NCBI GenBank assembly: GCA_937907525.1
Contig: CALCIB010000401.1
Coordinates: 1-8,360, forward strand
DNA from: an uncultured Planctomycetales bacterium
Lineage (GTDB): Bacteria; Planctomycetota; Planctomycetia; Isosphaerales; Isosphaeraceae
Length of the DNA: 8,360 bases
Reading direction: 5' to 3'
Shown here: positions 1-6,446 of the stretch, in pieces
How positions within the stretch are numbered: the first letter of the stretch is position 1
Layout of the letters: every line of letters begins with the position of its first letter
Position numbers and translations under genes: made by a program
Notes under the pieces: model-generated
Seen by the model: only the letters and a program-made list of their open reading frames with translations
Told to the model about the DNA's origin: nothing
Database searches by the model: none

Positions 1-44
1 AAGCCATGGGAGGAAAGCGACTTCGAGTCCGATGGCTTCCGGCC

Positions 45-102
45 CCGCCCACCCCTCATCCGGCCTTCGGCCACCTTCTCCCTCAAGGGGAGAAGGCCGT
101 TA
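45..102. repeat. Palindromic intergenic repeat element, copy 1
   Basis: This non-coding element contains two adjacent hairpins. The first is GGCC-TTC-GGCC (62-72). The second is a perfect 9-bp stem, CCTTCTCCC (74-82) pairing with GGGAGAAGG (88-96) around the loop TCAAG. Twenty of 23 bases of 80-102, read on the minus strand, recur at 8338-8360, which marks it as a dispersed repeat. The double-hairpin layout resembles REP/RIME-type intergenic palindromes. I see no T-run after the stem on either strand, so an intrinsic terminator is unlikely, although the stem could still protect mRNA ends. The outer limits are approximate, because the left edge near 45 is chosen only from the start of the C-rich run. 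Confidence 0.7.
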
Positions 103-157
103 AGCGCTGGCTTGCGTGAGAGTCGCATGCGGGATCCGATAAGTGTCGGGTCGTCAG

Positions 158-174
158 CCCACGAGGGGAGAAGG
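158..174. repeat. Half-copy of the palindromic repeat element
   Basis: The 17 bases here keep the loop and right stem arm of the strong hairpin. AGGGGAGAAGG at 164-174 is identical to 86-96, and the whole stretch matches 15 of 17 bases of the complement of 8344-8360. No matching left arm precedes it, so it looks like a decayed or truncated copy lying about 78 bp from copy 1 in the same orientation. Chance similarity in purine-rich DNA is possible for so short a match. Confidence 0.4.
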
Positions 175-268
175 GGGGCCATGTCTCCTTACGACTGCTT
201 TTCGACAGAACGCGCCGGCACTCGAACCATACCCGCCGGCCGCGGCCGATTCAACAAAGATTCGGCAT
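175..268. other. Intergenic spacer downstream of the kinase gene
   Basis: This is the 3' side of the minus-strand kinase gene. It holds a 12-bp perfect palindrome at 237-248 (CGGCCGCGGCCG) and a weak 5-bp stem, GCCGA (245-249) with TCGGC (262-266), just after the kinase stop. Neither is followed by a T-run on the minus strand, so I do not call a terminator. A 70-codon plus-strand frame crosses the spacer (112-324), but its arginine-rich end runs into the antisense of the kinase and it resembles no protein. Confidence 0.4.
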
Positions 269-3115
269 TCAGCGTGAAGACGGTGGAGCGAAGACGTCGC
301 CGGAGAAGACCATGTCGGCCATGATCGCCCGGTAGTCGGCGCGACCGCGGAGCGAGGCGAAGGCGGTCTCGCCTTCGAGGGCGGCCACGTTGCGGAAGCC
401 CAGGTCGCGGACCTTCCCCAGCGCGGCGACCGCCGCGGCGGCCGCGGGGGGGCCTTCGTCGGCCGCGACGCCGGAGCCGGACGTTTCCGCCAGGTCGGCG
501 AGCACCGCCAGGGCGGCGGCCTGTTCGTAGTAGGTTTGAAGCACTTTCGGCGGGGGGGCGCTCAGGACCTCGACCGCCCGGCGGACGCTCGCCGCGGCCC
601 CGGCCGGGTCGCCCAGCGCCAGGCGGACCTCGGCCAGTTGCCGGGCCGCCTCGCCCAGGTGCATCTGCACCAGGGCCAGGTCGGCCGTTTCGTCCCGGAA
701 CCCCTCGGCGGTCGCCGCGGCGCGCTCGGCGATCGGCAGGGCCTCCGCCGAGCGGCCCAGCAGACGCAGTTCGTTGGCCACGTTCACGTCCGCGGAGATC
801 GTGTCGAAGCGCTGGCGCGAGTTCGACGGCGCGTCCCCCGCGATCGACTCATACGTCTCCCGCGCCCGTTGGAAAAGCGGGAGGGCCTCCGCGCGCCTCC
901 CCAGGCGCGAAAAGATCAGCGCCCTCGCCGTCAGGGCGGAGGCGGCCCGTGAGCGGTGGACGGTCGAGCCCGGATCGATCAGCAGCAACGTCTCCGCGTC
1001 CGCCGCGTAAGCGGCGGCGGTTTCCATCGCCGGCCCCAGCCGGCCGAGGTTCCAGTACGCCAGGATCAGCCAGGGCTCGCAGTCGGCCAGTTTGGCGCGA
1101 GGCGCGACGAGGGCGGGACGCTCGGCCACCGCCGCGGCCAGGATCGCGCGCGCCTTTTCCAGCGAGGCCAGCGATTCGTCGGGCCGACCCAGCAATTGCC
1201 CCTCAAGCGCCGCCCTCGCCATCAGGACGCCGGCCAGGTCGGATCGGACGTCGCTCGCGTCGGGGTCGGAGCGGGCGAGTCGGGTGAGGATCGCCTCGGC
1301 CTCGTCGAACCGGGAGGCGGCCGCGGCGGCGCGGCCCGATTGCACCTCGAACACGCCGAACGATTCCGCCAGGGCGGCCCGGCGATGCTCCAGCGCGGGC
1401 GACGCCGGCGCGAGGCGGCGGATCGCGGTCGCCTCGACGAACGCCGCGCGGGCCGCGTCCGGTCGGGTCGCCATGACGGCCTGGTCGGCGAGCGCCTCCA
1501 GGGCCGTCGCGCGCAGGTCCAGCGCTTCGGGGCTTTCCCCGACGGCCGTTCGAACCGCCTCGCGCAAGGCTGCGGTCGCGCCCTCGGCTCGGCCGACGGC
1601 CGACCGCAGCCGGCCGACCGCCACGAGCGACCGCGCGAGATCCAGGCGGTCGTCAAGCTCTCCGCGCGCCGCGGCCGACGCCCGCGTCGCCAGCGCCTCC
1701 TCGTGCATCCCCAGGGCGTCGAGCTTCGAGCCGGTCTGCTCGGTCAACTCGCCCAGTCCGTACCGGGCCTCGGCCAGCGTTTCCAGCGAGGACGGATCGT
1801 CGCGATCCTTGAGCATCACCGCCAGGCGGTCGTAAAAGCCCGCCGCCTGGTTCAGCAACCCGGCGCGGAGCGGAGCGAAGCGCGGCTCCTTCAGCGCGGG
1901 ATCCTTCACGATCCTGCCGCCCAGGCTTTCGACCGCGTCCATCGCCAACTGGAATCGGTCGTGTTCGCGCGCGTTGGCCGCCTTGAGCTCGGCGTTGGCG
2001 CGGGACTGCACCAGGAGCACGGCCGCCGCGCCGCCGACGCTCGCCAGCGCGACCGCCGCGGCGAGCCCCGCCACCGCCGGGCGGCGGCGGCACCAGAGCC
2101 ACGCGCGCTCCGCGGGCCCCACCCGGCGCGCCGCGATCGGCCGCGAGTCGAGCCAGGCGCGAAGGTCGTCCGCCAGGTCGCGCGCCGAGGCGTAGCGGCG
2201 GCGGGGCTCCTTCTCAAGGCACTTGAGGACGATCGTGTCCAGGTCGCGCGGGACGCCCGGGTTGTGTCGCGACGGGGGCTCCGGGGTTCGCTCGCGGATG
2301 GCGTCGAGGGTCTCCGTCACGTCCTCGCCGACCAGCGGCGGGCGGCCGGCGAGCAGGGAGTAGAGGATGGCCCCCAGGCCGTAGACGTCGGCCGCGGTCG
2401 TGATCGCGCCGCGACGCCCCGCGGCCTGCTCCGGGCTCATGAACGCGGGGGTTCCCACGACCGCGCCGGTGACGGTCATCGACGAATCTTCCTGGAACCG
2501 CTTGGCGAGCCCGAAGTCCGTGACCATGGGGCGGCCGTCGGCGTCGACGAGGACGTTCGCCGGCTTGAGGTCGCGATGGAGGATTCCGCGGGAGTGGGCG
2601 TGCTGGACCGCCTCGGCGACGTCGGCCGTCAACTCGGCCGCGGCGCGGGGGGCGTCGCGGTACTGGTCGAGGCGGTTGGCCAGGCTCCCCCCCGCCGCCA
2701 GCTTCATCGCCAGAAACGCCTGGCCCCGGAACTCGCCGACCTCGTACATCGGGACGATCCCCGGATGGTCCAGCCGCGCCAGGGCCTCGGCCTCGACGTG
2801 GAACCGCTGGATCTCCGCGGCGTCGGCCAGGACGCCCGAGCGGATCGTCTTCAGCGCGACCGAGCGGTTCAGGTCGACGTGCCGGGCCTCGAAGACGACC
2901 CCCATCCCGCCCCTGCCCAGCTCGCGGCCGAGTTCGTACTCCCCGAACCGGCCGCCGACCGTCGCGGGGGCGGAGGCCGCCTCGAACCGTTCCAGGGCGA
3001 TCGTCTCGTCCGCCGGGACGGCCGAAATCCGGCCGTCGATGGGCCAGCCGTCGAGGGTCGCGCGCGTCTCGTCCGCCTTCGGCCTGGTCGATGGCGGCTC
3101 GGTGGGCTCGTTCAT
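269..3115 (-). CDS. Membrane-anchored Ser/Thr protein kinase (PknB-like) with TPR-like tail
   Basis: This encodes a 948-residue Hanks-type kinase that should phosphorylate Ser/Thr on cytoplasmic proteins. All catalytic motifs are present: glycine loop GRGGMG (67-72), lysine in VALK (K89), helix-C glutamate near E108, HRDLKPAN (180-187), DFG (200-202), SPE (227-229) and DVYGLG (243-248). The activation loop carries S211, S212, T214 and T216 as possible autophosphorylation sites. A basic stretch (R343-R345) precedes one membrane span at about 347-369, which puts the kinase inside and the C-terminal part outside. Residues 375-850 are alanine-rich helical repeats of TPR type. A closing segment (904-935) resembles the end of many planctomycete kinases. 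The start at 3115 is set by GGAGGAG ten bases upstream; the frame stays open much further upstream, but only as antisense of other genes. The gene is divergent from the LamG-propeller gene, and no ECF sigma factor is beside it in this window. The kinase call is secure; target and ligand are unknown. Confidence 0.95.
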   Translation of the reverse strand: MNEPTEPPSTRPKADETRATLDGWPIDGRISAVPADETIALERFEAASAPATVGGRFGEYELGRELGRGGMGVVFEARHVDLNRSVALKTIRSGVLADAAEIQRFHVEAEALARLDHPGIVPMYEVGEFRGQAFLAMKLAAGGSLANRLDQYRDAPRAAAELTADVAEAVQHAHSRGILHRDLKPANVLVDADGRPMVTDFGLAKRFQEDSSMTVTGAVVGTPAFMSPEQAAGRRGAITTAADVYGLGAILYSLLAGRPPLVGEDVTETLDAIRERTPEPPSRHNPGVPRDLDTIVLKCLEKEPRRRYASARDLADDLRAWLDSRPIAARRVGPAERAWLWCRRRPAVAGLAAAVALASVGGAAAVLLVQSRANAELKAANAREHDRFQLAMDAVESLGGRIVKDPALKEPRFAPLRAGLLNQAAGFYDRLAVMLKDRDDPSSLETLAEARYGLGELTEQTGSKLDALGMHEEALATRASAAARGELDDRLDLARSLVAVGRLRSAVGRAEGATAALREAVRTAVGESPEALDLRATALEALADQAVMATRPDAARAAFVEATAIRRLAPASPALEHRRAALAESFGVFEVQSGRAAAAASRFDEAEAILTRLARSDPDASDVRSDLAGVLMARAALEGQLLGRPDESLASLEKARAILAAAVAERPALVAPRAKLADCEPWLILAYWNLGRLGPAMETAAAYAADAETLLLIDPGSTVHRSRAASALTARALIFSRLGRRAEALPLFQRARETYESIAGDAPSNSRQRFDTISADVNVANELRLLGRSAEALPIAERAAATAEGFRDETADLALVQMHLGEAARQLAEVRLALGDPAGAAASVRRAVEVLSAPPPKVLQTYYEQAAALAVLADLAETSGSGVAADEGPPAAAAAVAALGKVRDLGFRNVAALEGETAFASLRGRADYRAIMADMVFSGDVFAPPSSR

Positions 3116-3125
3116 CGTCGGATCG

Positions 3126-3132
3126 CTCCTCC
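3126..3132 (-). promoter_or_regulatory. Ribosome binding site of the kinase gene
   Basis: On the minus strand this reads GGAGGAG, with ten bases to the ATG at 3115. It decides the start, since no stop codon interrupts the frame upstream. It is a strong Shine-Dalgarno match, better than that of the divergent neighbour. I found no convincing -35/-10 pair for the kinase; TAAGAT on the minus strand (3174-3169) is the best -10 but has no matching -35. Confidence 0.65.
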
Positions 3133-3207
3133 GCGAGGGGGCCGACCTCTTCGTGACTCCATCCCCGGATCTTAACAAGTCCCAATCCCGCCGTTGGGGT
3201 GATTCGA

Positions 3208-3235
3208 TTGCAAACCGGTTCGGGTCGGGTACGAT
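3208..3235 (+). promoter_or_regulatory. Candidate sigma70-type promoter of the LamG-propeller gene
   Basis: TTGCAA (3208-3213) and TACGAT (3230-3235) each match four of six consensus bases and are separated by 16 bases. They lie in one of the few less G+C-rich patches of the intergenic region. Transcription would begin near 3242, giving a leader of about 42 bases before the ATG at 3284. The spacer contains the 8-bp palindrome AACCGGTT (3213-3220). Planctomycete promoter consensus is poorly known, so this is a moderate inference. Confidence 0.4.
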
Positions 3236-3243
3236 GCGACCCG
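3221..3243. promoter_or_regulatory. Perfect inverted repeat enclosing the candidate -10 element
   Basis: CGGGTCG (3221-3227) and its exact complement CGACCCG (3237-3243) flank nine bases that contain the candidate -10 TACGAT. Arms of 7 bp centred on a -10 are typical of a repressor operator, but the same bases could form a hairpin at the very 5' end of a transcript starting further upstream. No specific regulator can be named. Confidence 0.4.
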
Positions 3244-3283
3244 TGCGTCGCCTTCCCCGCCGTTCGACCTCCGCGAGCGTCCC

Positions 3284-4960
3284 ATGAGCATCTTCTTGAC
3301 GTCGGCCGCCCGGATCCTGGTGCTGGCCGCGATCGGACAACCGGGAGCCCTCGACTCCGGGGACTCCGGCTTGATCGCCCGTTGGCCGCTCGCCGGCGAC
3401 CTCAAGGACCACTCCGGCCACGGCTTCGACGCCGAGGCGCGGGGGACGATCGACCCGAACGCCCCCGGCAGGGACGGCGAGCCCGGCGGCGCCGTCGGCC
3501 TCGACGGTCGTGGCGAGCTGGTCGTCGCCGCGAGTCCGGCGCTCGACCTGGGCGGCTCGGACCTGACCGTCTCGGCCTGGATCGAGACCGCGGATCGCGT
3601 CGACTCCCCGATCGGCGACGTCCTCAGCCGATACGATTCCGAGAAGCGCCGCGGCCTGATCCTGGGCGTCAAGACGAACGCCGGCGTGACCTTCAACCAG
3701 GCCAACTTCCGCCACCTTCAGTTCGGCGTCGACGACGACCGCGAGTCGGATTGGGAGCCCGCCGGCAAGCCCGGCGCGGGGACGCTTTTGGCGTTCGCCC
3801 TGGTGGAGCACGACGGCGCGCTGTACGCCGGGACGTGCGAGCCGGCCGCGGGAGGTTCCGGCCACGTCTATCGTCACGCGGGAGGAACCGAGTGGGTCGA
3901 TTGCGGCGCGCCCGACGGCGCCAACGCCGTCACCGCGGCGGCCGTCCTGGACGGCGAGCTGTACGTCGGCACCGGGCGATATCGCGTCGCCGGCTCCAGT
4001 CTGCCGGAATCGCCCAACGACACCCCCGGCGGCCGGGTCTTCCGGTACGAGGGCGGGACGTCCTGGGTCGATTGCGGGCGCCTGGGCGAAAGCATCGCCG
4101 TCGCCGGCCTGACCGTGTTCCAGGGGAAGCTCTACGCCGGCTCGCTCTACGCCCCCGCCGGCTTCTTCCGCTACGAGGGCGGAACGACCTGGACCGCGCT
4201 TGAGACTCCCGGCGGCTCCCGCGTCGAGGCGATCGCCCCGTTCGACGGCAAGCTCTACGCCTCCAGTTACGACCGCGGCCACGTCTTCCGGTTCGACGGC
4301 CGCGACTGGGAAGACCTCGGCCCCGTCGGCGATCCGAACGTCAACACGCAGACGTATTCCTTCGCCGTGTATCGAGGACGCCTCCACGTCGGAACCTGGG
4401 CCAGCGGCCGGGTCTACCGGCTCGCCGATGGGGACCGCTGGGAGGACGTCGGCCGGCTCGGCGAGGAGCGCGAGGTGATGGGGATGCTCGTCCACAACGG
4501 CCGGCTCACGGCCGGCTCGCTCCCCCTGGCCAACGTCTACCGCTACGAAGGCGACGGCGACTGGCGGTTTCTGAAGCAGCTCGACGCGACCCCCGACGTC
4601 GTTTACCGCCGCGCCTGGGCCATGGCCGAACACGACGGCCGGCTGTTCGTCTCGACCCTCCCCTCCGGCCGGGTGTTCTCGCATCGGGCGGGCGCGTCGG
4701 TCCAGTGGGGCAAGACCCTCCCCGCGGGCTGGCGGCACGTCGCGGCGGTTCGCTCGGGCGACACTCTGCGACTGTTCGTCGATGGCGAACCGGTCGCGAC
4801 GACCACGACGGCCGGCTCGAAGGCGTTCGACCTCTCCACGGGCGGCCCGCTCTTGATCGGCTCGGGCCCCGACGCCCCGTTCCGAGGCAAGCTCGCCGAC
4901 GTCCGCCTCTACGGCCGCGCCCTCTCCCACGACGAGGTTCGCCGCCTGGCGGCGCCCTGA
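3284..4960 (+). CDS. Secreted LamG-domain protein with an inserted seven-bladed beta-propeller
   Basis: This 558-residue protein has a short hydrophobic N-terminus (about 1-22) that looks like a signal peptide. Residues 28-150 match the first half of a LamG/concanavalin-A-like jelly roll (LIARWPL, DHSGHGFDA, LTVSAWIET, LQFGVD). Residues 473-555 match the second half (LPAGWRHVAAV, LRLFVDGE, LLIGSG, KLADVRLYGRALS). Between them, 154-470 hold seven repeats, each with an LY-x-GT-like strand (180, 226, 283, 324, 367, 408, 454), a V[YF]RY-like strand (195, 252, 294, 334, 377, 418, 464) and a W-x-D-x-G-like strand. The W strands lie at 157, 204, 261, 303, 342, 386 and 427, so the first one must complete the last blade. 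Likely an exported binding protein, perhaps for carbohydrate; no catalytic residues are recognisable. The DUF1501 gene follows after 102 bp. The start has only a weak GCGAG-type ribosome site. Fold assignment is good, function unknown. Confidence 0.85.
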   Translation: MSIFLTSAARILVLAAIGQPGALDSGDSGLIARWPLAGDLKDHSGHGFDAEARGTIDPNAPGRDGEPGGAVGLDGRGELVVAASPALDLGGSDLTVSAWIETADRVDSPIGDVLSRYDSEKRRGLILGVKTNAGVTFNQANFRHLQFGVDDDRESDWEPAGKPGAGTLLAFALVEHDGALYAGTCEPAAGGSGHVYRHAGGTEWVDCGAPDGANAVTAAAVLDGELYVGTGRYRVAGSSLPESPNDTPGGRVFRYEGGTSWVDCGRLGESIAVAGLTVFQGKLYAGSLYAPAGFFRYEGGTTWTALETPGGSRVEAIAPFDGKLYASSYDRGHVFRFDGRDWEDLGPVGDPNVNTQTYSFAVYRGRLHVGTWASGRVYRLADGDRWEDVGRLGEEREVMGMLVHNGRLTAGSLPLANVYRYEGDGDWRFLKQLDATPDVVYRRAWAMAEHDGRLFVSTLPSGRVFSHRAGASVQWGKTLPAGWRHVAAVRSGDTLRLFVDGEPVATTTTAGSKAFDLSTGGPLLIGSGPDAPFRGKLADVRLYGRALSHDEVRRLAAP

Positions 4961-4973
4961 CCGCCGCGCCCCC

Positions 4974-5001
4974 TTGGCACGTCTTCCCGCGAGTGTTAAA
5001 C
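4974..5001 (+). promoter_or_regulatory. Weak candidate promoter for the DUF1501 gene
   Basis: TTGGCA (4974-4979) matches five of six -35 bases. TTAAAC (4996-5001), 16 bases on, matches three of six -10 bases and falls in the only A+T-rich patch of the 102-bp spacer. A start near 5008 would leave a leader of about 55 bases. Co-transcription from the upstream gene is equally possible, as I see no terminator in the spacer. Confidence 0.25.
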
Positions 5002-5053
5002 TTTCGATGAAACTCCGGGCGGACGCGCGCGCCGAGGACGAGGCCCATCTGAC

Positions 5054-5060
5054 GAGAGGA
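5054..5060 (+). promoter_or_regulatory. Ribosome binding site of the DUF1501 gene
   Basis: GAGAGGA lies two bases before the ATG at 5063 and five bases before a second in-frame ATG at 5066. The spacing favours 5066 as the real initiation codon, which would shorten the protein by one residue and leave the Tat signal unchanged. Confidence 0.5.
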
Positions 5061-5062
5061 CG

Positions 5063-6445
5063 ATGATGAATCGACGCGAGGCGAGGGAGGCGCCGGGCTT
5101 GAGCCTGACCCGGCGGGGGTTCGTGCAGGCGGGCTCGGGGCTTTTGGGGATCTCGCTGCCGGGGCTGCTGGCGGCGCGAAAGGCCCAGGCCGCGGCGGGG
5201 GCGAACGGCCGGGCGCGGTCGGTGATCGTGATCCTCCTGAGCGGCGGCCTGGGACAGCACGACTCGTTCGACATGAAGCCCGAGGCCCCCGACGCCATCC
5301 GAAGCGAGTTCGCCCCGATCCCGACGACGGTCCCCGGCGTCTTCTTTTGCGAGCACCTGCCGAGGCTGGCGGCGCGGGCGCGGGACCTGGCGGTGGTGCG
5401 GACGATGTCGCACGGCGAGGGGAACCACCTGGTCGCCGTCCACCACGTCCTGACCGGCAAGCCGTCGTTTCCGCGCGGGGCCAGCGACCTGGACCGCGTC
5501 GCCAATCGCGACGACTTCCCCTGCTACGCCTCGGTCGTCGACTTCCTCCGCGGCAAGAACCCCGGCGTCCCCAACGGCGTGGCCTTGCCCTTGAAGCTGA
5601 TCGAGGGCCCGCTGACCTGGCCGGGGCAGGACGCCGGCTTCCTCGGCCCTCGCTTCGACCCCTGGCAACTTCGAATCGATCCCAACAACCCCGACGCTCG
5701 CGACGACAGCCTGAGCCTCCCCACCGGGCTGGACGTCGAGCGGCTTCGCGAGCGTAGTCGCCTTCTCTCCCGGTCGGCCCCCGCCCCGGCCGCGGGCGAC
5801 CCCTTCCTCGACCAGCAGGACGAGGCGCTGGCGATGCTCTGCGACGGCAAGGTCGCCGCGGCCATCGACGTCGACCGCGAGGATCCCCGGCTGATCGCCC
5901 GCTACGGCCGCCACATCTTCGGCCGATCGCTCCTGACGGCGAGGCGGCTGGTGGAGATCGGCGTGCCGGTGGTCCAGGCGTCGATGGGGATCGTCCAGAC
6001 CTGGGACACCCACGTCGCCAACTTCCCCAGGCTGAAGGACCAACTGCTGCCGGCCCTGGACCGCGCCGTCTCCGCCCTGCTCGACGACCTGAAGGCGCGC
6101 GGGCTGCTGGACGAGACCTTGGTGGTGATGCTCGGCGAGTTCGGCCGCACGCCCAGGATCACCCAGTTGACCCCCGGCGCGGTCCCCGGCCGCGACCACT
6201 GGCCGGCGGTCTTCCCGGCGGTCTTCGCCGGCGCGGGGGTCGTGGGCGGCCAGGCGATCGGCAAGTCCGACAAGCTGGGCGCCTACGCCGTGACCAAGAC
6301 GTTCGGCCCGCCGGACCTCGCCGCCACCGTGTACAAGGCCCTGGGCGTCGACCCCGACACCGAGTTGTTCGACCGCCTCGGCCGCCCCTTGCGGCTTTGC
6401 GACGGCGAGGTCATCGACCCCCTGTACTCCGCGATGGAGGTCTGA
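5063..6445 (+). CDS. DUF1501 family protein, Tat-exported (alkaline phosphatase/sulfatase-like fold)
   Basis: This 460-residue protein is of normal length for DUF1501 (PF07394). The N-terminus has a twin-arginine signal: TRRGF at 16-20, a hydrophobic stretch at 21-37, and a likely cleavage after AQA (41-43). The family motifs follow in order: GGLGQHDSFDMKP (61-73), EHLPRLA (97-103), WDTH (314-317), GEFGRTP (358-364), GRDHWP (376-381) and PDLAATVYKALGVDP (417-431). The GxxQHD form of the first motif is, as I recall, the version common in planctomycetes, and H66, D67 and D70 are intact. The family is related to the alkaline phosphatase superfamily, but its reaction is not established. In planctomycetes it usually neighbours DUF1549/DUF1553 genes; none is here. 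Instead a LamG-propeller gene precedes it on the same strand. The stop lies one base from the stop of the convergent porin gene. Tat export implies folding, possibly with metal bound, before reaching the periplasm. Confidence 0.93.
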   Translation: MMNRREAREAPGLSLTRRGFVQAGSGLLGISLPGLLAARKAQAAAGANGRARSVIVILLSGGLGQHDSFDMKPEAPDAIRSEFAPIPTTVPGVFFCEHLPRLAARARDLAVVRTMSHGEGNHLVAVHHVLTGKPSFPRGASDLDRVANRDDFPCYASVVDFLRGKNPGVPNGVALPLKLIEGPLTWPGQDAGFLGPRFDPWQLRIDPNNPDARDDSLSLPTGLDVERLRERSRLLSRSAPAPAAGDPFLDQQDEALAMLCDGKVAAAIDVDREDPRLIARYGRHIFGRSLLTARRLVEIGVPVVQASMGIVQTWDTHVANFPRLKDQLLPALDRAVSALLDDLKARGLLDETLVVMLGEFGRTPRITQLTPGAVPGRDHWPAVFPAVFAGAGVVGGQAIGKSDKLGAYAVTKTFGPPDLAATVYKALGVDPDTELFDRLGRPLRLCDGEVIDPLYSAMEV

Positions 6446-6446
6446 T

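Noticed and set aside
1..38. AAGCCAT (1-7) and ATGGCTT (32-38) with TTCGAGT between, recalling the 3' part of a tRNA.
   Set aside because: The bases beside TTCGAGT do not pair as a T-arm and there is no CCA or acceptor pairing visible. At most it is a 7-bp inverted repeat at the window edge.
74..96. Strong hairpin considered as an intrinsic terminator of the kinase gene.
   Set aside because: It lies about 170 bases past the stop and has no T-run on either strand, and it belongs to a dispersed repeat.
112..324. A 70-codon plus-strand frame in the left intergenic region.
   Set aside because: It crosses the repeat fragment, ends in an arginine run antisense to the kinase end, and has no convincing ribosome site.
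956..3175. A 739-codon plus-strand frame antisense to the kinase.
   Set aside because: Composition is dominated by Arg, Gly and Gln with no recognisable domain, and it mirrors the kinase codons. It is an antisense shadow.
4974..4990. TTGGCACG before the DUF1501 gene resembles the -24 box of a sigma54 promoter.
   Set aside because: The -12 GC falls one base too far (GG-N11-GC rather than N10) and TTGC is absent.
3116..6199. The minus-strand frame of the kinase stays open for 3.1 kb upstream, antisense to the LamG-propeller and DUF1501 genes.
   Set aside because: The translation there is Arg/Gly/Val-rich with no domain. The real kinase start has a strong ribosome site at 3126-3132. Long antisense frames are expected at this G+C content.
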